Assembly: GCF_017916325.1 (NCBI RefSeq)
Contig: NC_090143.1
Span: forward strand, 186,001 to 250,000
Direction of reading: 5' to 3'
DNA: 64,000 nucleotides
Source: Leishmania martiniquensis
Taxonomy: Eukaryota > Euglenozoa > Kinetoplastea > Trypanosomatida > Trypanosomatidae
Shown: piece by piece, positions 21,377-31,900 of the stretch
Layout of the letters: each line of letters starts with the position of its first letter
Position numbering within the stretch: position 1 is the first letter of the stretch
The notes under the pieces: model-generated
Seen by the model: the letters and a program-made list of their open reading frames with translations, nothing else
What the model was told of the DNA's origin: nothing
The model's database searches: none
Made by a program: the position numbers and the translations under genes

Positions 21377-24300
21377 ATGGAACGCACTCTTGCGATGCCA
21401 GCGCCGGGCCTCGAATCGCGTGCATGTGTCGAGAGGGTTGCAGAGCGACATCATCGCCGCATCTTCCGTATCCTCTTCGCATTTATCATCATCCTGCAAG
21501 CAGCAGCTTTAGCCTCCACAACGGCTTCAGCGCCGGCAACTTCCCCTCCCCTCTTGTATTCCCCTCCCCCCGTTGTCCCGGGGGCACCGTGGCGCACGCT
21601 CAACGACTCGCTCCTGCCCTACCCCGTCTTCTACCCAGCCATCGCCGTCATGAACAACTCCATCCTCCTCCTCGGTGGCTGCGTCACGACGGCCTGCGAC
21701 ATTCCTGTAGGTGAATCAGAAGCGGATGGCGCCGCATCGCGCACCGCCACCGCCGCCAACTCGCCATATCACGAACATATAATCGCGTTGAATGTTGAGA
21801 AGAGCATCATCACGGCGTTGCCACGCCTGACGCTGCCTGAAGGGTTAGGCTTCGCTGGCCGCTACGCCGCCGTCACGCTGACCGACAGCGTTTACGTCGC
21901 GCGTAGCTGCACGATGTCCACGCACTCAGCAGACGACATCTCGAGCATGACGGCGAAGGAACTGCAGGCAATGCAGGCAGCCTACGCGCCGGTGGTGGCG
22001 TTCTATCCTGAAGGGCCGGTGACCTCGAGCCCGCGCGCCGGCGACTCTGATCTGCCGGCGGCGGTGAACTTGACGTATTTTGTGGTACCCACTGATCGTG
22101 TGCGCGTCAACGCCAGCTGTACCGCCCTCGCAACCGAGAATAAGCTGCTGATCATTGGCGGCTTCCTTCTCTCCGAGCAGCGCGCCACGGCCAGCGTCGA
22201 CTCCTTCGACGTTGTCACGCGCAAGTACGAAGCCGACCTCGCCTTCCTGAGTAGACCTGTGCTACAGCCGTCCGTGGCGGCATCGACCGGCTTTGCCGCT
22301 GTTGCGGGGGGCTGGACGTACGACAGCGTCACCACGGCCAACGCGGCCCGTGAAGCGGGGGCGCCTCAAGAGGCGATCCGCTCGAGGAGGAGGAGGAGGC
22401 TGACACGCGCGAGTGCCGCGCGGCTGGAGCCGTTGCGGCCTGTGGCACAGTACATGTTCGACCTTTTATTCTTCGACCCCGACCGCCTCACCTGTGACAC
22501 ATGTGCCCCGCCGCTGCGAGTGCGGCGGGCGGGGGGAGGCATCTGCCGGTCACCGGTGGACGCATCCACCCTACCGCACACCGTCGTGGAGGACATTCTC
22601 CTCTCGCCCAGCGGCTGCCACGTGGCGGTGTTCGGCGGGCAGGTGGTGCTGACCGATCATAATCTGAGTCGCGTTGCTGTCGTGGATGTCCGCGCGAAGT
22701 CCGCCTCGGGGCAAACGGCTCGTGTGTTGTCCACCACCCCGCCGCCGCCGCTGCTGCTGCCAGCGGTGGAGCTGGTGCGGACAGAAAAGCTGAGGGCGCC
22801 CGCCAGCGCCGTCAAATATGCCGTGCGTGCGGTAAGCCACCAGCTCACTACCGAGCACATGCCCGTAGAAGAGAGGCCGTGCGTTCAGGCAAGTTGCCTC
22901 GACAGCGGTCACGCCGCATCCATATTCATGAGCACCAGCACCAGCAGCAGCGCGCCGCCGAGGGAGGACTCAGCGGCATCGTCATCTTCGGCGGCAGCCA
23001 CGTCGTCGTCGCTGTCGCCGACGCCAGAGTACCGCTACGCATGGATGCAGCCGACGCTCATCCCGCTGTCCTACACTCACCGCCCGGCCGCTGCTGATGC
23101 GCCAGACCTAACTGTCATGACGGACACGATCCTCATCTTCTATGCCCTCGGTGGCGAGGACGTGTGGGAAGAGGTGGGCGCCGAGGGTGGTGACGATGAT
23201 GCGGACGTTCGTGCTGGCTCACTGGACAGGCACCGTGTGGTGCATCGGCTGCGCGGCGGCACCTCGACTCGCCGCGGCGACGCTGGGGACGCCGACGCGG
23301 TGGTGCGTCGCGAAGCAGCAAGGCGCTGGGCGCAGCGTAATCTGCCCGACGTCGACTATGACGGTGACCGCCCGGAGCTGCTCGCCTTGACGATGCCGAC
23401 GCCAGTGTGGCCTGACTCGCTCACTCTGAAGACCAACTCCGAGGGCATTATTCACCTAACGTTTCCTGACGTCAACTACAGTCGCTACTGTACGTGGAAG
23501 AAGCGTTGGGGCGGCAAAGAGGACGATGTGGCCTGCTCCATCCGGCTCAGCAGCCGTCGCGATTGCGTCGGCAACACCGCCGGCACACTCGATAGCGCCT
23601 ACGACGGCACCCCGAACGTGACCATACTCTTCAGCGCCAGCGGCAGCACTACCCCAGTGTATGTGTGTTTTAGCTACGTGGTGCAACCAACCTCGTGGCC
23701 TCGGTGCCGCATGCAGCAGTCCTTCTCCATATTAAACCCGATGATGCCGCTGCGCATACTGGACAACAGCCCCACCACCCCTGCACCGACGCCAGGACCG
23801 GGTCCCTCTCCGACGCGCGACCCGGCCGACAAGACCACCAGCTCCCCGCTCTTCATGCTTGCCGTCAGTGTCGCTGTCGTCACACTCCTAGTGGCAGTGC
23901 TCCTCGTTGCACGACTTCAGCACGTGCCAGATGACGGGCTGCTGGTGATGAGCCTCTTCGAGCGTGGCGGCAGCGCAGGCTCGCCGCAAGCCGGCGCTGT
24001 GACACGCAGCATCAGCAGCAGCGGCACTAGGCGCAGCGGCCGAGACCTAGGTAAGCGCCTCTTACCGGGCGGCCTCGACAGCGGTGACGGTAGCCGCCGC
24101 GGTCTGTACGACTGGCCGCGCGATGGACAGGGTGCGGCAGGGAGTAGAGATGAGGAGCCCCCGAAGGTGGCGGACAGCGAGGACAACGACGCTTTTGGGC
24201 TGCGCCCGATGGAGACGTATGCGGACTTCCTCCAAGTGGTCGAAGGTGCAGAGGAAGAAAGGGAGGCACGCATGCTGGCGACGGCAGCGGATGTGCTGCG

Positions 24301-27300
24301 GCTGCACCAACACCGGTATCGTGTGCTCTCACGGATCGGTCAAGGGGCCCACTCGCTATGCTTCCTCGCGCTTCGCAAGGTGCCGGCGCCGATCCTAGCA
24401 GCGCAGCAGCAGAAGGTAAGGGGTGCTGACGCCGGCGTTGGCCGAGGGGTGCGCTTACTGGGTGGCGGTGCGAGTTCCGCGGCGCGTGCACCCCCTTTTA
24501 CGCGATCGACGCCGTTCTTCCCGCCAGTGTCCTCTACCTCCGTCCCAGGGCTCCCAACTGCCGCGACCGCACTGGTCTCCGCTGCCGCCGCCACCGTCTC
24601 GTCCCTGTGGTCGGCGCGGCACGACCAGAATACAGCTGTCGTTGTCAAGTACACGCAATGCCCCGACGACGCCACACGCGCCGTCATCACGCGCATGTGC
24701 GAACGCCTTCGCGACCTTCAGGTAGACACCATCACGGAGGCGCTGGGTGCCAAAGCCGTCCATGGGCCGCACCGCAACACTGTCCCGTCGCGTCACCATC
24801 ACCGGTGGCAGCGCCCATCCGAGATGTATTCGGCGTCCGCTGCCACCGATCTTCGATCGCCACATACGACGAGTCGGCGCACACGCTATATCGCCCACGA
24901 GGGCCTCAGCGGCACTGGAAGCAGTGACAGTAGTGCGGCGGTGGCGGAGACGCCGGAAGCAGATGCTGGGGAGGCCACGGCACAACCAGCGAGCATGCGA
25001 GGCAGCACGGCAGCGACCATCACCACAGCACACCCAACAGGATGTAAGCCACTACTGCCGCCATCGTTCCTGCCGGAAGTGGCGCGTGTGCACGCCGAAG
25101 ACGCGGAAGAGGAGGACGGCAGTTGCGCTTGGCTGGACGCTCACGAGGTGAATGTCGTCCTCTCACTCTTCCTGATGCTGCCGGAGGACCTCTTCGTGTC
25201 GTACGAGGTGAGCGTTCTTCAGCAGCACCGCAGCAGCGGCCGCTTGGCGCCGCGAACTGTGTCACGTGCTATGGTCGAATGGAACCGTAGGCACGTCTGG
25301 CCCGGCTGGAGTCCCGCGCAAGCAGAGGCGCTGCATCATCCGCATCTCCACGAATGCACACCCACGCTGCCCACGCAGCAGGGCTTCCTCGCGCAGTTCA
25401 CCCCGCGTGTCTGTTGGGCTGCCTGCGTGAACCCCCTCCAGCCCTCCACTATCAGTCCGTGGAGCCTTTGCCTCGTGATGCCGTACGAGCGCAACGGCAA
25501 TCTTGCAGACTTTATTTCGCGCTGCCGGCATGTGCAGCTGCTTCCCGCGGGGGTGACGAACGGGAACGAGTCGAAGAGCAGCAACGCGAGTAGCAGCCAA
25601 GCCGCGGCGTCTTCGCATTTAGGCCCGGTCCACTACTGCTGGACCGAGTCACTTCTCTGCTCGCTTCTTTTCCAAGTATGTACAGGGCTGCAACTGCTGC
25701 ACGCTCAGTCGCCGCCTATCCTGCACGGCAACATCAAGCCAGCAAACGTGCTCCTGCGGGCGCCGGCCTCCTTCTCGGTGGCCCGGCGGCGCGTAGTCGT
25801 CGCAGGAGCGCTGGCACCGCTGGCAGAGAGGAGACTGGATGTGAGCGGCGATCCCGACTCGGCCACCTTCGCACCGCGCGAACCTGACACGCAGGAGGCG
25901 AGCGAAGGGAAAATCGGCTGGCGGAACAGTTCTGTAGAGAGCGGCACGGCATCGGCGGAACAAACGTCGGCTGCGCGTACGTCCCTCTGGCACGCAGGCG
26001 GCCTGGTAGCCGCTGCTGCTGCAGTATGGCATGCCGGATCCCCTGTCCTGCGCTCCCTGCCATCCCTAGGCTCAACGCCGCCTCTGCCTCGCGGCAGCGC
26101 CGCCGCTCCACTGTCCACGGCGGCTCGCTCACTCAGTGGGCTGCAGGAAAGGCAGCGACACCCACCGCTACGAGAGCACGGGCAGGTTCGGCCGCAGGAT
26201 CTTGAGCGGCGGCTGCTCAGCACCCACACTTACCTCCCCATCAGCCTCACCGATGGCGGCATGTCGTGGTGGCTGACGGTGCAATTGCCGCTGCGGCTTC
26301 GTGGGTGCTTTGGACGCACGACCCGCTCCACTCTCCGGCAAACCCCCGCCGGACTCTGCTGGCTGCGTCGGTCGGAGGTGCCCTTGCAAGCATCACCGCC
26401 AATGAAAAGCAGCGCCGTTCCGTCCGACAACTGCATTGCTGCCTTAGCATACTTCCTGTTTACCTTTATCGAGGTGCCCACGCACATCGCACCGGAGCTG
26501 CTATGGGGGCAGCTGTGCACCATGTCGCAGCCTGGTCACGGCGAGAGGGAGGGCGGTAGTGTTGGGGCGCCCGCTGCGCGTGGCTGGTCGCCGACGCAGC
26601 CGCCTTCGTCCCTTTACCCGACTCGAAGCCGGCGTGAGCAGTATGCACGGACTCTTCGCCGCGATGACCGTCGATACCGCGATGGCGACAGCGTCGTGAG
26701 TCGGCGCTGTGGTGATGTCACGCGCGAGCCCGCCCAATCGCCGACGGCGGGCTCTGCGAAACATGTGAACGCAGCTCCCAGTGACGAGCTCAGCGTGGGC
26801 ACAGCTGAAGATAAGCAGGGCTCTGCTACTCTTTCTCCGGAGTCGCGACAGGAGGGCCCATACGCGGACGAGGACATGGATGACAGAGATGTGGACCTCG
26901 ACGTCGATGAGGACGGTATCTTTACCGGTGAGGAGGTGAGTGCGCTGACCTCCGCCATGTGGAAGGCAGAAGGGCTCACCCGTGCACCGCACCGGCGCCG
27001 CTACGACCGCCGCGCCCCTCCGCAACAGCGCGCCGTGGCATCAGCGGGGGCAGCCTTCTCGACAGTGGGGGCCCCAAGCGCCTCTGCTGCCACGCCAGGT
27101 GGCGGGCCGGCTCCGGAGGAAGCCACACAGCTGCTCGTGGACACCAACGGTGCGGTAGGTGACGGCCGCGGTCGGGGCGGCGGTGCTCGTGGGCTGCCGT
27201 CAAGCGTCTCTGATGTATCTCTGCCTGCGAACCCCACCACCTCCATGCGAAGGGTGTCGCCTATCCTGTCTCTGCAGCCGACGGCACCGGCTCTGCACCC

Positions 27301-28267
27301 TGGGCTGCTCACCGGTTCCCCGGTGCTCGCATCACCGTGCAGCACGCTGCATCATCATCACCATGATATGGGCCGCCAACCCTGTGGCAGCGGCAGCGGC
27401 GGTCGACGGATGACAGGGGGAGGCGCCTCAGTGGGCGGGGGAGGAAGCCGCGGCAGCTCGGGCGTTTATGAGCTCCTCATTCAACGGGTTCTGGCGATGG
27501 ACACAGCGAGTGACGTGTGGAGCCTCGGTCTGCTACTGTATGAAATGCTCGCCGACTCCGTGGATGGGCAGCACCAGCAACAGCAGTCGGCCACCTTTAC
27601 AGCGACTACCATGTCGCGCCCCCCACACTCGACTGCCGATTACGTCTCCCGTAGTCACGCGCACAGAGACGGCGCTCACGTGCTCCGTTCCGCCATGCCG
27701 ACCTGCTCAGGCGCGTCGCGGCTTGCCCAGCGCGCGTTCGCTGCGCTTCTTGGCGACCTGTACGACCTTGCCGTGGCAGGAGTGCCAAGCGCCGACCACG
27801 GCAGCCACAGGTGGAGCTGCGGTGGCAACGGTGGTGCGCAGTCCGTAGGCGGTGACGAGGACGAAGAGGCAGATGCGGAGCACTTTGACAAAGCTGCCGA
27901 TGAGCGCCTCCGCTGGCCCCGCTCGTGCGCGCTGGAGGATGAGGTCATGCAGGTCGTCTGCAACGCTGGCTACACACGCAGGTTTGCGTCTACCCTTGCC
28001 AGAATGCTGTCACCCGTATCGGCACGGCGTCCAAGCGCTGGCGACATCGTGAACGACCTGCGTGTTGTAGTCGCTGTCACGACTGCCACTGCCGCATTAC
28101 GAAGCATGCGCACTGGTGGGAGCAGCTTTGCGGATGAGGAGGACGAATACAGAGGTGCAGAGCACACCCTGCATGAGCGCACCGACCACCGCGGCAGCGC
28201 AGGTGACGACATCGCGTCAGCCGTCGTCCTCAGCGAGCGCACTGCCCGCATGGCGTTGCGGCGGTAA
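21377..28267 (+). CDS. Giant receptor-like pseudokinase with kelch-like ectodomain
   Basis: 2296 residues from the ATG at 21377. A signal anchor lies at about 29-46. The ectodomain (about 50-820) has kelch-like repeats ending in hydrophobic-Gly-Gly motifs (LLLGGC near 97, LLIIGGF near 257, AVFGGQ near 417, YALGGED near 588), at least seven N-glycosylation sequons, and a Cys-containing juxtamembrane domain (about 690-800). A Pro/Thr stalk and a transmembrane helix (about 825-847) follow. The cytoplasmic protein kinase fold begins at 981 (RIGQGAHS loop), with Lys1091 in VVVKYT. The catalytic loop is HGNIKPAN (1450-1457), so the Asp of HRD is Asn. DFG reads DGG (1626-1628); IAPE is kept (1705-1707) and so is SDVWSLG (2045). 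Long low-complexity insertions split the lobes. It is probably catalytically dead or weak. The close motif match with the next gene shows they are ancient tandem paralogues. Confidence 0.85.
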   Translation: MERTLAMPAPGLESRACVERVAERHHRRIFRILFAFIIILQAAALASTTASAPATSPPLLYSPPPVVPGAPWRTLNDSLLPYPVFYPAIAVMNNSILLLGGCVTTACDIPVGESEADGAASRTATAANSPYHEHIIALNVEKSIITALPRLTLPEGLGFAGRYAAVTLTDSVYVARSCTMSTHSADDISSMTAKELQAMQAAYAPVVAFYPEGPVTSSPRAGDSDLPAAVNLTYFVVPTDRVRVNASCTALATENKLLIIGGFLLSEQRATASVDSFDVVTRKYEADLAFLSRPVLQPSVAASTGFAAVAGGWTYDSVTTANAAREAGAPQEAIRSRRRRRLTRASAARLEPLRPVAQYMFDLLFFDPDRLTCDTCAPPLRVRRAGGGICRSPVDASTLPHTVVEDILLSPSGCHVAVFGGQVVLTDHNLSRVAVVDVRAKSASGQTARVLSTTPPPPLLLPAVELVRTEKLRAPASAVKYAVRAVSHQLTTEHMPVEERPCVQASCLDSGHAASIFMSTSTSSSAPPREDSAASSSSAAATSSSLSPTPEYRYAWMQPTLIPLSYTHRPAAADAPDLTVMTDTILIFYALGGEDVWEEVGAEGGDDDADVRAGSLDRHRVVHRLRGGTSTRRGDAGDADAVVRREAARRWAQRNLPDVDYDGDRPELLALTMPTPVWPDSLTLKTNSEGIIHLTFPDVNYSRYCTWKKRWGGKEDDVACSIRLSSRRDCVGNTAGTLDSAYDGTPNVTILFSASGSTTPVYVCFSYVVQPTSWPRCRMQQSFSILNPMMPLRILDNSPTTPAPTPGPGPSPTRDPADKTTSSPLFMLAVSVAVVTLLVAVLLVARLQHVPDDGLLVMSLFERGGSAGSPQAGAVTRSISSSGTRRSGRDLGKRLLPGGLDSGDGSRRGLYDWPRDGQGAAGSRDEEPPKVADSEDNDAFGLRPMETYADFLQVVEGAEEEREARMLATAADVLRLHQHRYRVLSRIGQGAHSLCFLALRKVPAPILAAQQQKVRGADAGVGRGVRLLGGGASSAARAPPFTRSTPFFPPVSSTSVPGLPTAATALVSAAAATVSSLWSARHDQNTAVVVKYTQCPDDATRAVITRMCERLRDLQVDTITEALGAKAVHGPHRNTVPSRHHHRWQRPSEMYSASAATDLRSPHTTSRRTRYIAHEGLSGTGSSDSSAAVAETPEADAGEATAQPASMRGSTAATITTAHPTGCKPLLPPSFLPEVARVHAEDAEEEDGSCAWLDAHEVNVVLSLFLMLPEDLFVSYEVSVLQQHRSSGRLAPRTVSRAMVEWNRRHVWPGWSPAQAEALHHPHLHECTPTLPTQQGFLAQFTPRVCWAACVNPLQPSTISPWSLCLVMPYERNGNLADFISRCRHVQLLPAGVTNGNESKSSNASSSQAAASSHLGPVHYCWTESLLCSLLFQVCTGLQLLHAQSPPILHGNIKPANVLLRAPASFSVARRRVVVAGALAPLAERRLDVSGDPDSATFAPREPDTQEASEGKIGWRNSSVESGTASAEQTSAARTSLWHAGGLVAAAAAVWHAGSPVLRSLPSLGSTPPLPRGSAAAPLSTAARSLSGLQERQRHPPLREHGQVRPQDLERRLLSTHTYLPISLTDGGMSWWLTVQLPLRLRGCFGRTTRSTLRQTPAGLCWLRRSEVPLQASPPMKSSAVPSDNCIAALAYFLFTFIEVPTHIAPELLWGQLCTMSQPGHGEREGGSVGAPAARGWSPTQPPSSLYPTRSRREQYARTLRRDDRRYRDGDSVVSRRCGDVTREPAQSPTAGSAKHVNAAPSDELSVGTAEDKQGSATLSPESRQEGPYADEDMDDRDVDLDVDEDGIFTGEEVSALTSAMWKAEGLTRAPHRRRYDRRAPPQQRAVASAGAAFSTVGAPSASAATPGGGPAPEEATQLLVDTNGAVGDGRGRGGGARGLPSSVSDVSLPANPTTSMRRVSPILSLQPTAPALHPGLLTGSPVLASPCSTLHHHHHDMGRQPCGSGSGGRRMTGGGASVGGGGSRGSSGVYELLIQRVLAMDTASDVWSLGLLLYEMLADSVDGQHQQQQSATFTATTMSRPPHSTADYVSRSHAHRDGAHVLRSAMPTCSGASRLAQRAFAALLGDLYDLAVAGVPSADHGSHRWSCGGNGGAQSVGGDEDEEADAEHFDKAADERLRWPRSCALEDEVMQVVCNAGYTRRFASTLARMLSPVSARRPSAGDIVNDLRVVVAVTTATAALRSMRTGGSSFADEEDEYRGAEHTLHERTDHRGSAGDDIASAVVLSERTARMALRR

Positions 28268-28960
28268 ATGATTAATGGAAGGCAACGAGGCTGCGCGAGT
28301 GCGTGCGCGCCGTGTTAGTGCCGGTGTCAGACGTCGCTTCGTTCTCCTCGTTGGGCCGGATGTCGCTGCTTGTCCCCCGCTTCCGCCGCCACCGTCGCTG
28401 TGGTGGTGGCGATGTCGGTGCCGCTCTGCTGGGTTTTTTTTAGGTTCACTGCTGCAATGGCTCGCATGTGCCTTCAACTGTGTTACGCTTTACTTTGTGT
28501 GCGCTTTCATGCAAATCCAACGCCTCTGTGCCCCGCTTACACCGACACTTACACACACACACACACCTCCTCTCTTCCCTCGACCACACTCCCGCAGGAA
28601 TGCGCCGCTGCTTCGCCGCTACCATAGCGACGCGTCTTCCGCTAACGGTGCTGGGCTCGTCTGAAACGCGAGGGGGAGAGTGGAGGGGGGAGGGGAGGGC
28701 GTGGGGAACAAAATGATCGGCCCACGGGACGGCTGCATGTGCCTTGATCGTGGGCTTCCCCCTTCCCCTGTCTCCCCCCCGAACGCACACGCACAACGCA
28801 TGCCATTTCCTCGCGCCGCTCATCTATCTCACTCTCGTCTTCCCTTTTTGGTGCAGCCGTGCCTCTTTTTCTTCTTCGTTTTCGGCGTTCCGTTTCGACT
28901 CGCCGCAGCGCACCACCGCCCCCACACTCTCCGAGGCAATCGCGTGCCGGCACCGCCACT
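28268..28960. other. Intergenic spacer between the two kinase genes
   Basis: No gene seen. It has a T-run at 28433-28441, a CA repeat at 28552-28566 and G-rich sequence at 28672-28700. T-rich tracts at about 28837-28900 are followed by AG at 28907-28908, a probable acceptor that leaves a 5' UTR of about 52 nt before the ATG at 28961. Confidence 0.55.
28907..28908 (+). promoter_or_regulatory. Candidate spliced-leader acceptor AG for the membrane kinase gene
   Basis: First AG after a T-rich tract of more than 40 nt (28861-28900); it supports the ATG at 28961 as the start. Confidence 0.5.
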
Positions 28961-31900
28961 ATGGGTGTATGCTCCCATTCCCCAGCCGCCCCCCCGCTGT
29001 CGAGTGCCTATGCACATGGGGCCTCGTCGGCCCCGTCTGCGGGACCTCGAGCGCGCAATGTTGGTGTCCGCGCGGGATCGGCACGGACGACAATGCATGT
29101 CGCGGGTGCCCCTGAAAGCAGCGTGGGGGGGTACCTCTTGGTGAACGAGGGCCCTCTTGTCGTTCGCGATGAAACACGCACGCTCACCAACTCTCGCGTG
29201 GATGCCTTTCATGTGCTTCTCGTTGTCTTCTGTCTGCTGCTGGTGGTGACGGTTGTGCTCTTGGCCGCTGCTCTTCGCTTACTCAGGCGCGTCGCGGCGG
29301 CCGTCGCGGCGGCTGAGGGTAGCGTGGTTCAGAGCACTCTCAGTGCCGGGCTTGACGCTGAAGGAGACACGTTGCACATGAGTATCGGCGTCGACGACGA
29401 GGAGGACGCAGCCGTGCCTACCGGCTTCCGTGACAGCTGCACGCAGCTGGAAGAAGATGCTCGTCTGCAGCAGCCTCTACTGTATCGTATTCATGGCCGC
29501 GACAGCATAGCGAGGCGTCACCGCTGCGACAGCTGTCGCCGGCAGCAACAGCCGAGTCGACGCACGACCTCGCGCGGGTTCCATGCACGCAGAGCTCCTT
29601 TAGGTATCTCCTCCGCAGCCCCCACTTCGGACGACGCCAGCGATGGGGAAATAGCGACACCGCGAAGCGGATCGCAAAGCCATTGGGCCGGCTGCTCCGC
29701 GGTGCCCACTCCCGGCCGTCGAGCAGCGGCTCACGGGCCACCAGTGCCGGAGCGCGACATTAGGCGTCCTGCCGGCGCTGACGCATCGGTCGCAGATGTC
29801 CATGAGTGGTACACCACCCACGCAGGGCCGAAGTCTACCTGGCAAAACAGCGGATCTCCGTCCCCGAGCGGCGCGGCACGCAAGTCCCGCGCAGGTGCCG
29901 TAGCCACGGCACCTCCGTCTCCAGCACCTGCCGCGGCCAACCACGGCGGCATCCGACTCGGCGTTGACGTCCAGGTGCCGGTCTTTACGGCGACTACCGA
30001 GCAGGACGTAGTGGTGTACAACACCACGCACGACTCGCGCTACCGCATCCTGCAGCGCATTGGCACGGGTGCCTTCTCCTCGGTCTACCTCGTCCAGCAG
30101 AAGACTAGCGGCCGAATACTCGCGCTCAAGTACACCCTCTGCCAGGACGACCGCCAGCGGCAGGCGGCACTGCGGGAGTGCGAAGTAATTCACTGTCTGC
30201 AGGGCCACCCGCAGGTGATCCAAATTGTGGACATGTTTATGAGCTATCAGTTCGATTGCGCACGAGAGTCGCCCACAACCGCAGGCTATCCGGCCGTATT
30301 AGTACCTCCCCCTCGACGCAGAGAGCAGGCAGCAGTAGACCAGAGCTCGCAGCCGTTGGCCGGCGTCCAACCACGCGCACCGGCCGCAATCGCATCCGTC
30401 GTTTCTTCGAAAACGGTATCTGGTGCTGGTGCGCCGCAGATTCTGCGGGATCGTCCATCAGAGGTTGCAACGCGGACAGCCCTTTTTCCGTTGGCTCAGC
30501 CACCGGGTGCGGTGCGGTCGCACCAGCGATGCTCCGCAGCGACTGCCACTCCAAGTTTAGGCAATCGATGCACGTCTCCAGTCGCCCTCGTGAGCACCAC
30601 CACCTCGTGGGCTGCGGCACAGCTGAAGGGACTGGGCAGCGCCGGGATGGAAGCGGCCGGCTCGGCTGGCTTGGAAGATTTGGTGGTGACAGCGGCGCTG
30701 CGGGCACACGCTTGCGGCCAGACAAAGGGCAGCTCCACCGAGTGCCGCACAGCAGTGCAGGATCGAGATGACGATGGCGATTTCAGCTGCATGGGTGGAG
30801 CAGCAGAAAGCGAGTGCAAGTTGAATACAATGGGGGCTGTGCGCCGTCAATATCGCAGCCCGTACATCGCCACAGTCTGTGGCTACGGCAGCGGAAACAG
30901 TGAAGAGAATGGTGGCGGCCGACGACGCGGCTACCATTGCATGCATTCACTCGCCGATGGAGTTACCTGCAGGGCCTACGCGGCCGACGCCGATTGTGTG
31001 AGCGACAGGCAGGCCGGAGATTGTACCCTAAGTCACCACCACGTAGCCGCCATCGGTGTCGAAAAGTTCAAGGTGAGCCCGGAGCCGATTCTGTGTGCCA
31101 CGCACACAGAACAGGTCTTGACGAGTGCGCCCCGGTGGCAGGAGCATCGCCGCCAGCCGCACTACCCGCGCCCGCTTCAGCACGGAGTGCAGCCCGCTAG
31201 TCAAGGTAGGGGCAGCTTCCATCTTCGCTTTGGCATCACCGCCAAGACATCGACAACGCCCGTCGCCGCCTCGTGCCCTGCCGCGCTTGGCGGAGGCGTC
31301 TACGCACCGGTGCCGCTACACGTGGCCGCCAGTGCAGGATGTCAAGGGTACGGGCGCGCCACCTTGCAATCGGCTCCTCAGCCATTAGCTGCCCCACTCA
31401 CCGCAGCGTCGGCGGCTCCCGTCGCCGCCACCGAGGCATCGTCCCTAACGCGTAGCACATCGCACACGGGCGCGCCCCACATGTGCTGGCACACGACCAA
31501 CACGGCAATCGGTGCGGTGATTGACAACGATAGCGACGCAGCCACCACTGCCAATGTTTCGGCCGGCTGCTGCACAACGGCTGGCATGAGCACCACTGCG
31601 ACGGCGATGGACTACTGCCTCCCTTCCACGGCGCGCAACACGACGCTAAGTCCAAGCAGCGGGGCCAGTCGTGAGCGTAGCACACGCGAAGGTGACGACG
31701 GCATCGACGATTTCGACAGCAGCAGCGCCAGCAGGAAAATAGAGGCGCAAGCGAAGAGGGCGGCGAGAGAGACGGCAGAGATGGCGCAGCCGCTGCGCAG
31801 GGCGCCGTCGAGGAACAGTGACCGCGGCGATGGTCAAGGTGGCCAGCCAGGGCACCCGGCTGGCAAAGAGACGTGGCGCACAGACCTGCAAGCTAATGCG

